DNA of 64,000 bases from Rhinopomastus cyanomelas (GCA_013400115.1 VXBP01009037.1:506022-570021), one strand, 5' to 3'; counted from the stretch's first letter, positions 44,181 through 54,606 are shown. The notes: generated by a model from the letters alone, not told the origin. Program-made: numbers and translations.

Positions 44181-44619
44181 AAGTGATGAGTTTTGCCCAT
44201 TTTGGGGTTCAGTGAGTCCCAGGCGATGGGTGTCGCTCACACACTGGGGCGTTAAATTCGCTGCACGAGGCACCATTTAAAGAAGTTCCCTCAGTTCTTC
44301 TTCGCTCCCGTCAGGCTTTATGGCCGCTGGCCCATTCCTCGCCCATCCCTCATCCGCCAGTGACAGCCGACAGAACCATTAAGCCCGCAGTGCGCGGGGA
44401 AGGCTTCCAGCGGCAGCTCTTAGCAGCTCTGTCTTTGCCCATCTGCCCGAAGATTTGTTCAAAGACACAGGATTTTTGAGTAATTTGTGGCTGTTCTCAC
44501 CATGACGCAGATGGGTTATTGATCCACCTCAGCTGGGGACCCGTGGATTCGTAGCAGCTCTTCTCCACACCGCTTGTTGGCCTCCCAGGATGGGGATGGG
44601 CCACTGCTCAGGGGGTCCC
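44181..44619. other. single-copy sequence
   Basis: No feature recognised. Confidence 0.4.
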
Positions 44620-44945
44620 AGAGCAGCAGGCATGGGGAGGGACCTCGAGAGATCACCTAGTCCAATCACTCTGCCACAGCAGGATCCCCCAGATCCAGTC
44701 GCACAGGAACAGGGCCAGGTGGGTTTGAAATGTCTCCAGAGAAGGAGACTCTACAGCCCCCCTGGGCAGCCCCTGCCAGGGCTCTGGCACCCTCACTGGG
44801 AACAAGGTCCTTCTCACACTGATGGGGAACCTCCTCTGCTCCAGCTCACACCCACTGCCCCTTGTCCTGTCACTGGGTGCCCCTGAGCAGAGCCTGGCTC
44901 CATCCTCCTGACACCCACCCTTCACACATTGATGAACATCCATGG
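44620..44945 (-). mobile_element. CR1 group A, left arm of inverted pair
   Basis: Tail side at 44,620, single 3' unit, ORF2 end, to the complement of ccatggatgttcatcaatg at 44,945. It meets the plus-strand copy head to head with only a few bases between. Confidence 0.92.
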
Positions 44946-44950
44946 AGTCC

Positions 44951-45184
44951 ATGTGAGTTGGAACAGAAGAGGTTGTGAGAAGGACCTTGTTCCCAGTGAG
45001 GGTGCCAGAGCCCTGGCAGGGGCTGCCCAGGGGGGCTGTGGAGTCTCCTCCTCTGGAGACATTTCAAACCTTCCTGGATACGTTCCAGTGCGACTGGATC
45101 TAGGGGATCCTGCTGCGGCGGAGGGTTGGACTGGATGATTTTTCAAGGTCCCTTCCAGTCTCTAATGCTCTATGATTCTGTGAC
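44951..45184 (+). mobile_element. CR1 group A, right arm of inverted pair
   Basis: From atgtgagttggaacag to gctctatgattctgtgac. It has a 10-bp deletion around the ccacatcagt segment. Together with the left arm it can fold into a hairpin with arms of about 230 bp. Confidence 0.92.
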
Positions 45185-45790
45185 TTGTCCCCAGGTACCA
45201 GCAAGAGACCTTCCCAGTTCCCAGTGCTGATGTCTCTGCCAGTACCCCGTGGGGATCCATCCCACTCCATCCTCCGTGTCTCTCCCTGCAGCTTCTCAGT
45301 AGAGTTTTAGAGAGCCTGAGTCTTCAAAACGTCTGCAGCCAGCTGGGCTCTCATTACGGGATCGTCCATCATTATGGAGCTGCTGCCTCTAACGAACTAA
45401 TAACAGCTCCAGATGGCTGGGACTGTCCTCAGAGCTCCTGGCCACGAGTGGCCCTCTTGAAAACTCCTAAATCTCGCCTTTGAGTGGGGCCCCATCCTGT
45501 CTCCTTCAAACGGAGCTGGGCTGAGCGGACACAGCGGAAGGCAGAGCCAGACGTTCCCGAGGCGCTGGGCTCGGCTGGGTTCCATCTGGAGGGGAGGCAG
45601 ACCCCCAGCTGGAAATTCTGGGCAGAGCAGCGCCTTTCTCGGGGCTGTCTGCTGACATCGTAGAGTGCCGCGAGCTTTCCTTTAGCTAGTGAAACGTTTC
45701 CCTGGGAACATTTCCCTGTCCGAAGCAAACTGGAGGTGAAGGAGTTCTGAGCGCAGGGGATTGACTCCTGACCTGGTCTCACAGTTTACA
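45185..45790. other. single-copy sequence
   Basis: Contains a moderately AT-rich patch near 45,350-45,410. No gene recognised. Confidence 0.4.
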
Positions 45791-46200
45791 GTGCCTGCTC
45801 ATCAGCCAGGAGAGAGACACCCCATGTTTTCCTGTACTTTGAGTACTGAACAACCAAGAGACAGAGACCCCGTGTTCTGCTGCTCTGTGAGTGCTCAACA
45901 GCCAAAGACAGAGCCCCCGTGTCTTTCTGTGCTCTTTGGGTGCTCACCAGCCAAGAGACGGAGCCCCCATGCCGTACTGCTCTTTGGGTGCTCACCAGCC
46001 AAGAGACGGAGCCCCCATGCCGTACTGCTCTTTGGGTGCTCACCAGCCAAGAGATGGAGCCCCCATGCCGTACTGCTCTGTGGGTGCTCACCAGCCAAGA
46101 GATGGAGCCCCCATGCCGTACTGCTCTGTGGGTGCTCACCAGCCAAGAGATGGAGCCCCCATGCCGTACTGCTCTGTGGGTGCTCACCAGCCAAGAGATG
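45791..46200. repeat. 48-bp minisatellite, nine copies
   Basis: The ccaagaga block recurs at 45,806, 45,853, 45,902, 45,951, 45,999, 46,047, 46,095, 46,143 and 46,191. The spacing is 47-49 bp at the left and exactly 48 bp in the right six. Left copies are degenerate; right copies are nearly identical in three subtypes, the pattern of an array growing at one end. Because 48 is 16 codons, frames on both strands stay open and give 16-residue protein repeats, which need no coding function. Confidence 0.96.
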
Positions 46201-47009
46201 GCTGCTCCCTAAGTGGGAAACACTGGGGTTGTGGGTGTGATCCCACAAATGGGTTTGAACTGATGACAAAAACAGCCCTTCCCACCAGGTGCAACCTGTG
46301 ATGGGGAGAAGGTGTGAGGTGCAGAGGGCATAGGGGCAGGAGGTGCCACCACCCACCCCATGGGTGTCAGCAGCTCAGCCCACACCTGGGCAGTGACGCT
46401 GCAGCTCTGCATCAACAACCCTGGACTCAGGATAGAGAAGGGGGTTGAAGGTTCTGGGAGGTGAGCTGAGTGTGCCCCTTGTGAGGGTTAAGGGCAGGGT
46501 GGGTCAGTGCCTTCACTGCCCACAGCTGGCAGCAAACCCAGCCCCGAGGGGAAAGACAGGCTGCAGGAAGGAGGGATAAAAGGGCAGGGGCTGGCTGCAA
46601 GGTGCTGAGTAGAAAGTCTGCTCTGCTCTCCTGGTGAGTAGCTCTGAGGCTGTGCCCTATAGTTCTGGGTCTCTTGACTGTTTCATTCCTGTTTGGGCTG
46701 TAGGAGTTCACAGCCATCATCATCCCACTGAGGTCAGCCTCCCCCTGCAGCTCCTCGCTGCTGTGCTGGAATGGTGATGGGATTCACAGCAGCCTGGTGT
46801 CAGGGTGCTGTTGGGGTGGCATCACACCTTCCCTGTGCCTGGCAAGGGAAGATCCTCTTTTTCCAGTGAGCCCTGTGTCTGTTGCTGCTCTGCCATGATC
46901 TGGTGTGAACTGGGGCAGAGGTAATCTCTGGAAGGTGCCAGAGTGCTCTGCTGAGGGGTCTCTGTTCCCTACAGCTTGGGGTGGGTTTGGTTGGCAGCAG
47001 TGTTTGGGT
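46201..47009. other. single-copy sequence
   Basis: No feature recognised. Confidence 0.4.
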
Positions 47010-47296
47010 TAGAGTGATGGGAGGGAAAACCTCTTCCCTGACGGAGGGGTCAGGGCTCGGACGAGGCTGCCCAGGGAGGGAGGAGTTGCTCTCTCTGGAG
47101 GGGTTCAAAGAACAAGTTGATGTAGCCCTAGGGAACAGGGTTTGGTGGGCAGGGTAGGGTTGGGGCAATGGTTGAACTGGGTGGTCTTGGAGGTCTCTGG
47201 AGGGGTTCAAAGTTGATGTGGCCTTGGGGGACAGAGTGGGGTGACGCTTGGACTGGATGGTTGTAGCTGTCTTCCAACCATAATGATTGTGCGATG
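47010..47296 (+). mobile_element. CR1 LINE 3' end, group E, with internal duplication
   Basis: From gggttagagtgatgg through gaggctgcccagggaggg to ccaaccataatgattgtgcg. The block ctggaggggttcaaag plus gttgatgtagcc occurs twice (about 47,096 and 47,199), so part of the terminal region is duplicated. Sense counterpart of 541-850. Confidence 0.88.
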
Positions 47297-47696
47297 CAGC
47301 TGCCCATCTCAGTGCTGTGGTGAGAGGGGTCGTGTCAGAACTTGATGCGAGTGTGGCCTTCAATCTCCCTTCAGTTCACCTCCTGCAAGGGCTGTGTCTC
47401 CCCTGCCACTCTTTCCCGCTGCTGGAGCCCACCCTCCCTGCATCATCTCTGGCAAGTGCTTCTGCATCGCCCCTCAGTGAGAAGCCCAAGCCCTGGGAGG
47501 GAGGGAGGTGGGCTGGGCTGTGCTGGGTGGGTGCACAAGTGGTTTTGGAGCTGAAAACCGGGAAGGAACCCATCCCTCAGATTTACAGGGTGCTGGCTAC
47601 TGAGCGGCTGCCGTCGGCTCTCGCTTAGCTGGGGAGAAGCTGTCTGAGGTGGATGCTGCGATGAACTCGTTACCACCGGCTCCAGCCACACTCGTT

Positions 47697-47780
47697 ATGC
47701 AAATGCTGATGGATTTAAGATCTGTGACTTCTCCCCAGTCTGCTGCGGGATCGATATAAATACCTGGGCCAAAAATAGGC
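47697..47780 (+). promoter_or_regulatory. octamer, TATA-like and A-rich motif cluster
   Basis: An exact octamer atgcaaat (47,697-47,704) lies 50 bp upstream of tataaata (47,755-47,762), followed by ccaaaaatagg (47,769-47,779), which is near a MEF2 or CArG site. The order resembles a TATA promoter or an enhancer. No downstream gene is recognised. Confidence 0.33.
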
Positions 47781-48269
47781 TGATTAGGAGGGCTCTGTTC
47801 TCATTAGCAAATTCAAATGTGCTGCTTCTGCAGCCGCCTCCGTCAGCTCCTCTGCTTCCCAGGGCTCCTGTGGAGAGAGGTTGTGCCCCTGCTTAGACAG
47901 TGTGGGGCACGGGTGGTGGGGTGGTCTTGGGAGGGGAGTGTGCGAGCCTGCCGGGACCCTGGAAGGGGGGCTGTGGGGCCCCTACCTGACCCTGCTGGGG
48001 GGGTCCCTACCTGACCCTGCAGGGGAGGAAGGCAGAGCAGATGCAGGGTGACCGGGTAGCTGTGATGTCTCAGTGCCGGACCGAGGCGCAGATAAGGCTT
48101 TAGGACGGTTCCCCACGAGTAGACCCCTTGTTTCGGGGGGGATGATCCCCCAGCTCAGCGCCGCCCCTACCGCGGTCTTACAGCGCTTTTACATCCCTAA
48201 TACAGCCCCAATTAACCCTTCCCGGAGCGAACCCTTGCACCATGCCGCACGAGCTGCTCGGTTTCAGCC

Positions 48270-48325
48270 GATACTGCTAATTACGCTAATTACTAGATAA
48301 AGATAGTGGACTAAGGAGAGTAAAT
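48270..48325. promoter_or_regulatory. paired TAATTA homeodomain motifs
   Basis: taatta at 48,278-48,283 and 48,287-48,292 (9-bp spacing), then agataa at 48,295-48,300 and cgataag near 48,325. The spacing of about one helical turn could allow cooperative homeodomain binding. Confidence 0.3.
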
Positions 48326-48359
48326 CGATAAGACACGGGCAGTCCTCTGCTGGGAGGTG

Positions 48360-48810
48360 CTTTTGCGCCGCATCCTGGCGCAGCCGCCCGCCCCCGAAGC
48401 GCCCTAAAGCGGAGCTTTGCGGAGGCTCCCGCTGAGCGGAGCAGGGGGGTCTGTGGGGAGCCCCCCGCCCTGCACGGGCTGCACCCGGGGCTTTAGCTGC
48501 AGCGCGGGGGGCTGTCTTCGTCCCAGGCAGCAGCAGAGGCTCACGCAGGGCCGTCGAGCTGGGAAAAGCAGCGCGGAGCGAGCGGGAGCCGCGCGAGGGG
48601 AGCCCGTTGGTGGCGGCAGGCAGCAGCAGCCGCTGCCACGGGTGAGGCAGCGCCCGTGATCTCCGGGGTCTCTGCGTTAGGCAAGGCGCAGCAGCACGGC
48701 GGGGCCGGGGTCGATCCCACGCGTGTTCCCCGCTCCGTGCTGTCCCGCCGTGAGAGCCGCGCTGCCCCTTCTGCTTGTGCCTGGCAGCCCGGCTCCTCCT
48801 GCAGTCCCGG
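48360..48810. promoter_or_regulatory. CpG island, candidate promoter
   Basis: Dense CpG over about 450 bp (for example gcgcggagcgagcgggagcc), free of CR1. A good splice-donor match (cgggtgagg, about 48,640) lies inside it. This would fit a 5' exon, but no protein start is recognisable and the direction is uncertain. Confidence 0.35.
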
Positions 48811-48955
48811 TCCTGAGGGCTACCTGGCTACCGAAGCCATGGGCGAGGGCAGAGAGCCCCTTACGTCCCCATTTCGCATCCAGCTGGCTGTCGGGAGGGA
48901 CGTGGCTTCGTAGTGTGAGCCGTTGACACCGAGGGATAGGCTGACTAGTGATAGG

Positions 48956-49354
48956 GTATCGACAGAGAAGCTGGGGAGCACCAGTGCTCTGAGTGCCCGA
49001 GGAAACTGGCCGCGGGGTTTAACTGGGGAAAAGGAGGCTCAGGGGAGATCTCCTTGCTCTCCACAACTCGCAAATTTCAGGAGGTTGGACCAGGGCAGAG
49101 GGTGAGATCTCTTGTCCGAAGTGACAGGATGAGAGGAAACAGCCTCCAGTTACCCCGGGGGAGGTTGTGGTTGTGCCTGAGGATTAATTTCTGCCCCACA
49201 AGGGCTGCCCAGGGCAGTGAAGGGAGTCCCTGTGTCTGGAGAGGTTGTAAAGATGTGGGGTGAGGGACAGGGGTCAGTGTGGACCTGGCAGTGCTGGGAC
49301 AACAGTTGGGCTTTATGAGCTGAAGGGGCTTTTCCAGCCTCAACGATTCTGTAG
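48956..49354 (+). mobile_element. CR1 LINE 3' end, group D, diverged
   Basis: Recognised by aaaaggaggctcaggggaga, agtgacaggatgagagg, gggctgcccagggcagtg and a cagcctcaacgattctgtag end. Strongly diverged from the 19.5-kb copy. Confidence 0.85.
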
Positions 49355-49681
49355 TTACCTGCTAGTCTGCAACTTTACCTAAGAAAACCCACCCGTGGAC
49401 TTGTGCTGCTGTTGGGCAGGAGCTGTCGTGCACTGGTAGTGTGAGCTCTGTGCACTGGGGTCCACACAGACCGTAGGGTGTACTGGGTTTTCAGGTGCCC
49501 TCTCCTTCTGCACTCACTTCTGCCTAGTGAGTGAAGTGTCTGTGCTAACTGAGCTTGGAAGCTGCTGCTCCTCGAGTGCCTCAGGAACTGGCTGTGTCAA
49601 AGCCTCACCCGACCCAGAGACACTCATCCTAACAACCCGTGTGTCTCGTTAGCTGTGTGAACACATCCAAGTCCTGGCTCT
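49355..49681. other. single-copy spacer
   Basis: No feature recognised. The bases tgagctctgtgcactggggt (49,442 on) loosely resemble 38,947 on. Confidence 0.4.
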
Positions 49682-49859
49682 TCACAGTCACAGAGCATCA
49701 GAGATTGGGAGGGACCTGGAAAGATCACCCAGTCCCATCCCCTGCCACAGCAGGATACCCTAGATCCAGTCACAGCATCCCAGAACATCAGGGATTGGGA
49801 GGGACCTGGAAAGACCATCCAGTCCCATCCCCTGCCAGAGCAGGATCCCCTGGACCAGG
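49682..49859 (-). mobile_element. CR1 3' dimer, tail kept between units
   Basis: Two copies of the complement of gatctttccaggtccctccc in tandem (blocks at 49,705-49,724 and 49,796-49,815), separated by the complement of a full tail. No ORF2 part. The two units are very alike, so the duplication may be recent. Confidence 0.9.
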
Positions 49860-50483
49860 TCTCTGGAGATCTGGAACTGCCACCCTTGGCTGCAAACCAC
49901 CGAACCCGGCGAGCTGCTCCCTGCCTGCCAGCCAGGTGGTGATTAACGTGACTGATGCCTTTTCCAGTGAGTGTTTGGGTGTCTAATGAACCGGGGCTCG
50001 TGCTGATTGACATCAGTCCTCTGTCCAGCCCTCGTGCGGCGGTGCCGGCTCTCCCTGGCACAACGGTGCCGGGGCTTTGCAGAGCCGTCTGCCAGCTGCC
50101 CGGTGGATATTCATCTCCCCAGAATAAACTGTCTCGTGAATTGTTCGGGCTTCACAAACCAGGGGGGTTTGAGATGGAGGATTGTTAAATGAACTGTTAG
50201 TGCTGCCCCTCCTGCCAGTCCTGCCCGGCACTGGGAGCTGTCTCCAGAGCGCTCCATCACAGGCTTCTGGTGCTTTATGGACACATCCTGCAGAGGATCT
50301 CTCACTTCAGCTCCTGATCTCTCTCTGGGGGCTGTTAGGGGGGTTGTGTTGGGTTACAGTGATGATGACCTGTTGCTAAGCGTGAAACAGACTGGCGTGC
50401 TTCCCCCCGGTGAAGAACAGGTGACAGGAGCTGGTCATTGATAAAATGAGGCAGAAGGGTGTCTGAAACCAAGCTCTCTTTAT
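49860..50483. other. single-copy sequence
   Basis: No feature recognised. Confidence 0.4.
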
Positions 50484-50536
50484 GACAGAGCATGAGGGAT
50501 TGGAAGGGATGGCAAAAGATCATCCAGTCCGATGGA
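50484..50536 (-). mobile_element. CR1 group A terminal scrap
   Basis: Complement of ccaatccctcatgctctgtc and of ggatgatcttttgcc. It meets a plus-strand CR1 head to head. Confidence 0.82.
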
Positions 50537-50541
50537 TCAAC

Positions 50542-50722
50542 CCGCCTGGCCATGGTCCTGTGCAACTGGATCCTGCTCTGGCAGGGGGATGGGGATGGGA
50601 CTGGATGATCTCGAGGTCCCTTCCAATTCCTAATGACTGGATCTAGGGGATCCTGCTGTGGCAGGGGGATGGGACTGGACGATCTTTCCAGGACCCTTCC
50701 AAACCCTAATGCTCTGTGATCT
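50542..50722 (+). mobile_element. CR1 group A, fused 3' dimer
   Basis: Starts at cctggccatggtcctgtgc (end of ORF2). The first 3' unit is shortened; the second is joined through cctaatgactggatctaggg at 50,628 and ends in gctctgtgat. Confidence 0.9.
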
Positions 50723-50727
50723 GGAGC

Positions 50728-50823
50728 TCAGGGACAGGCTTTAGTGGTGGGTTGGGATGGCTGGGTTCAGGGTTGCGCTCTGTGAGCTCAAGGTCTTTGC
50801 CAACCTGAACAGCTCTATGGTTG
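50728..50823 (+). mobile_element. old CR1 3' fragment
   Basis: ggacaggctttagtggtggg, aggtctttgccaacctgaac and agctctatggtt match the classic CR1 end (group B/D type). It is directly behind the preceding A copy, which probably inserted next to it. Confidence 0.75.
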
Positions 50824-51011
50824 TGTGAGACGGGGCCGTCGCTCTGTGAGGAACATTGTGCTCCTTCCCTTCCCATCTCTCCCTCAATCCTTTGGCTATC
50901 AGGGGGCTCTCACTCCCTGCCAGGGGTCCGTGTATGAGCCAGGGAAGCCAGCATGGGGTTTAGAGACTGGTAGCTGTGATAAGCCCAGTGATTCTTCTCG
51001 AGGGAACCTTC

Positions 51012-51092
51012 TGAATCCCAGAACATTAGGGACTGGAAGAGACCCCGCCAGATCATCCCGTCCAGTCCTCCTGCAGGATCCCCTAGGTCAAG
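51012..51092 (-). mobile_element. CR1 group A terminal fragment, left arm
   Basis: Complement of the whole terminal unit (gggtctcttccagtccctaa end block, tail at 51,012). Confidence 0.85.
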
Positions 51093-51111
51093 TCTGTGAA
51101 ACACAGCCAGG

Positions 51112-51180
51112 ATGCTCTGGCAGGGGATCGGACTGGATGATCTTTTGAGGACCCTTCCCACCCCTAATGTTCTGTGATTC
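51112..51180 (+). mobile_element. CR1 group A terminal fragment, right arm
   Basis: gctctggcaggggatcggac to gttctgtgattc. With the left arm it makes a hairpin-capable pair of about 65-bp arms. Confidence 0.87.
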
Positions 51181-51385
51181 AACCCCCTCCCTGGGCAGCC
51201 TGTCCCAGTCCCACTGGAGCCCTCCTCAGACCGGGCCTGTGGGGCCCCGTGAGCTGCCTGAGGTCTCTGTGTGATGCCCTGCTGAGCCCCATGTCTGCAG
51301 CCTCCTCAGACGCTGCCCTGCTGCGGGAGCAGCTCCCGTGCGGAGCAGAGGAGGGAATCAGCTGCTGCTGCTTTCGAAGGGCCAG

Positions 51386-51456
51386 TCCTGCTGTGGCAGG
51401 GGGATTGGACTCGATGATCTTGCGAGGCCCTTCCAGTCCCTGATGGTTCTGTGATT
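51386..51456 (+). mobile_element. CR1 group A terminal fragment
   Basis: tcctgctgtggcagggggat to gatggttctgtgattatc, about 70 bp. Confidence 0.88.
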
Positions 51457-51970
51457 ATCTGCACAACAGGCTGCTGCTCCCTTGCTCCGAAGGACCAGCG
51501 GCACCCGGGCAGGTGCAGGTCTGCCCCTGGAAGCTGAGGGGGGAAGAGCCAGTCAGGCCCTCGAGCGGGGCGACCTTAATTATTAATCACTACGACGGCG
51601 GCAAAAACGTTCCCTAAACTGCCTCCTTCTGAAGAAAAGGGCTGAAAACTGTGGGGAAAGCACTTTAAAGGAAATATTTATAGCAGTTAAGCGATTTGTT
51701 CCCTGGAAACCACCCCGGGCTCCACTGGCTCTGCTTTCAGGAGCTCGTTGCAAAGAACCAGCAAACTACTTGAAAATGTGAAGTAGACAATGAGCTGGCA
51801 GCAGTGACCCAGTGGAACCTGCAGCTTGAAGCACCTTAATAACCACCAGCCGCCGTGTATTTGAGGCTCTTAAAGGCTGCGTGATGGCTGATGCCAGGAA
51901 TATGCCGGTGGTTGCTGGGAATCACCACCTCAGTGGGCTGAGGGCTCTGGACTTTGTGCCCTCTGACTTA
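51457..51970. other. single-copy sequence, AT-rich centre
   Basis: 51,570-51,700 contains ttaattattaatcactacg and gaaatatttatagcagttaag and is low in G+C. It is another candidate noncoding element. No gene recognised. Confidence 0.42.
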
Positions 51971-52023
51971 GTGATGGGGACCGCATGATCATCCGAGGTC
52001 CCTTCCCTCATGTTCTGTGATGC
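51971..52023 (+). mobile_element. CR1 terminal scrap
   Basis: About 50 bp: gatcatccgaggtcccttcc then catgttctgtgat. Confidence 0.72.
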
Positions 52024-52106
52024 CGTGAGTGCTCTTCCTTCTGAGAGTACAGAGATGGTGCTTTGCCAGCAGGGCTCCTCGTCCTGCTGTTGGTGTGTGA
52101 GCTCTG

Positions 52107-52404
52107 TTCTGGGCCCCTCGGTTCCAGGAGGACCCAGAGCTGCTGGGGAGAGCCCAGCGCAGATCCACAGGGATGAGGGAGGGAGGGGAGCATCTCCCTG
52201 CTGAGGACAGGCTGAGGGAGCTGGGGCTCTGGAGCTGGGAAAAAAGGAGCCTGAGGGGTGACCCCATGGATGTTGATCAATATGTGAAGGGTGGGTGTCA
52301 GGAGGATGGAGCCAGGCTCTGCTCAGGGGCACCCAGTGACAGGACAAGGGGCAGTGGGTGTGAGCTGGAGCAGAGGAGGTTCCACATCAGTGTGAGAAGG
52401 ACCA
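52107..52404 (+). mobile_element. CR1 group A, 3' end missing
   Basis: From gttctgggcccctcggttcc through the gttgatcaatatg block to cagtgtgagaaggacc, where it is cut. The next bases (acatcagtgcaagg) repeat the cacatcagt word, suggesting a slipped junction. Confidence 0.92.
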
Positions 52405-53013
52405 CATCAGTGCAAGGGGGAAGAGCCTCACCAGTCTGTGCTTAAAGGTGAGCTAGCCATGTTTTACTGGGAGAGATGTGGACTGGGATGCTGCAGCCCC
52501 AGTACAGCCTGTGCAAACCCAGCTCTTGCAGCATAGCCGGGTCTGTCTGTCCTGCTCATCCGTCCTCCCCGGCACAGCGGGTGCTCGGGGCTGGGGAGGT
52601 CAGGAAGGAGCGGAGCCAGAGCTGGTTCATACAGGCAATTATTCAGCTCTGTTCCTTGATAGAGAATTAATTAGGCAGTTATCAGGGGCTCAGCAGCAGG
52701 AGGCTGCCGTGTGGTTCTCGTGCGTGTGGGTGTAGTCCTCAAGGTTTCTTGGAGTCTTTAATTACCAGTGAGGAGCAGCATGGGGCAGAGGTGCTCACTC
52801 TGGAGGGAGATGGTGGTGCTCTGCCACGGGGAGAGCTTCCAGCCAGGTGCCTGGAGGCAAAGCTGCCCCCAAGATGCTTTCTGGGAGAAATGAAGGCAGA
52901 AGGAACAACTCCATGAGTTTGGATCGGCAGTGCTGGGGATAGAGACATTGAGCTTTTCATCTGAACAGCCTCATCGAGCCTGGCTGCTGCAGAGCGGGGT
53001 TTGCAGGGCCTTT
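52405..53013. other. single-copy sequence
   Basis: No feature recognised. Confidence 0.4.
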
Positions 53014-53222
53014 GGCATCACAGAACGTCGGGGATGGGAAGGGACCTCGAGAGACCACCCAGTCCAGTCCCCCTGCCACAGCAGGATCCCCTAGGTCCAG
53101 TCACACAGGAGCATGGCCAGGTGGGTTTAAAATGGCTCCAGAGAAGGAGATTCCACAGCCCCCCCTGGGCAGCCCCTGCCAGGGCTCTGGCACCCTCACT
53201 GGGAACAAGGTCCTTCTCTCGG
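53014..53222 (-). mobile_element. CR1 LINE 3' end, group A
   Basis: Tail at 53,014, single unit, long form of the ORF2 end (complement of ggccatgctcc), stopping at the complement of gagaaggacc. Confidence 0.92.
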
Positions 53223-54015
53223 GCTGATCCATGCAGGGGGTTGATCCACAAGTACCATCCCTCACCACACATCAGACACCAGAGGCTCAGCATCACCTGG
53301 CTTCAGCAAAGGGGATTCCCCTCTGTTGGTGTCCACCTGCAGGCTCAGCAGAGATGGGGAGGCAGCACAGCAAAGCCTGGAAGCTCCAGGCTCAAGCAGA
53401 AGTCAGAGCTGTACGAGCATCTCTTAATCTGGATTGATTCTGTTTGTCAGCCTTTGTTCTGCTCCTCGTGGCAGGGAAATAAATCACCCCCCACACTCTG
53501 GGACATCATGGATCCTCAGGAAATGGCACGTGGACGCCCGGGGCTGCTTTTGATTTCATAACTCACCAGGCTGAGCCGCTGAAGTGCTGCTTCTGCCCGC
53601 CAGCCCTGCGGCTGCACCATCCCCATCGCAGGCTGATGCTTCCCCAAAGCCGGTCATCAGCGAGATGGGAAGCGCTTGGGCTCCCGGGGCGAGCTGCACC
53701 CTGCTTTTGGGGAAGGAGGGGCACTGACAGGGGCCGACAGGAGCCGCAGCACCAGTGACTGCACTGATGAGGGGTTTGGGACCTCTCGGAGCCCAACTCC
53801 AGCTCCGGCGCTGCCCTGCGGCGCAGAAATGCCCAGAGCACTGGGAGCTGTCGCCTGCAGCTCTAACAAGCTGCATCAAGTCGGGTCATCCTCCCCTGTA
53901 ATCTCCATCAGGGTGCTGGTCACAGCTGGGTTGATTGCCCCTGATGCTGCCCGTGATGTTGTGAAGTCGCCGGCAAACCCTGAACGTCAGAGGGATTGTT
54001 AAAGCTGCGGGTTTG
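53223..54015. other. single-copy sequence
   Basis: No repeat or gene recognised. Confidence 0.4.
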
Positions 54016-54178
54016 CAGCCCAGTCCAGGCTCTGATCACCCTTTCCCTGAGGAAGGGTTTCCTAACACCCGCCCTGCCCTCTCGTTCTGGCACTGGGTGC
54101 CTGGGAGAAGAGCCTGACCCCCACCTGACTGCAACCTCCCTTCAGGGAGCTGGAGAGGGAGAAGGTCCCCCCTGAGTC
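54016..54178 (-). mobile_element. CR1 group D internal fragment
   Basis: Complement of aacccttcctcagggaaagg, of the gcacccagtgcc region and of ggggaccttctccctctcc. The terminal block and tail are absent. The same segment occurs at 57,998-58,122. Confidence 0.82.
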
Positions 54179-54417
54179 CCCTCTTTAATCATCAGCAGGC
54201 ATCTCCTGGTTTTCTTTTCACTGAGCCTCTCTGCTCCCCCATTCTGTTCTGTCACAGTCCTTGCTTGGGTGAGAAACGTGGCCACATGAGCCGTGACGTG
54301 ATGGCCAGCAGCCCCTCCATCTGTGGCTGGGCTCTCTGTCCGCTCTTTGTGGGAGCTGCTCATGTTGGGTCTTGGTGATGCTCAGTGTTTGTGATGAGAC
54401 AAGGGAGAGGAAGATGT

Positions 54418-54606
54418 GTTGTGAAATCTCCTTCTCGGGAGATGTTTCAAACCCTCCTGGCCATGTTCCCGTGTGACTGGATCTAGAGGATCCTGCTGTG
54501 GCAGGGGGATGAGGCTGGGTGATCTCTCGAGGTCCCTTCCAGCCCCTAATGACTGGATCTGGGGGATCTCTCGAGGTCCCTTCCAGCCCCTGATGCTCTG
54601 CGGTTC
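54418..54606 (+). mobile_element. CR1 group A, shortened fused 3' dimer
   Basis: tgaaatctccttctcgggag to the first terminal block, then ccctaatgactggatctggg (54,546), after which most of the second unit is deleted and the last block follows. The tail is degenerate. Confidence 0.9.

Larger units (their letters stand above)
47297..48955. other. single-copy island with AT-rich and CpG-rich parts
   Basis: 1.66 kb free of CR1. It holds the regulatory-looking motifs at 47,697-47,780, the TAATTA cluster at 48,278-48,300 and a CpG island at 48,360-48,810, all listed separately. No exon can be defined. Confidence 0.5.

Noticed and set aside
45761..46301. Repeat proteins encoded by the 48-bp array, or a CRISPR-like array
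   Set aside because: All frames are open because 48 is divisible by three. There are no unique spacers, so it is a minisatellite and not CRISPR.
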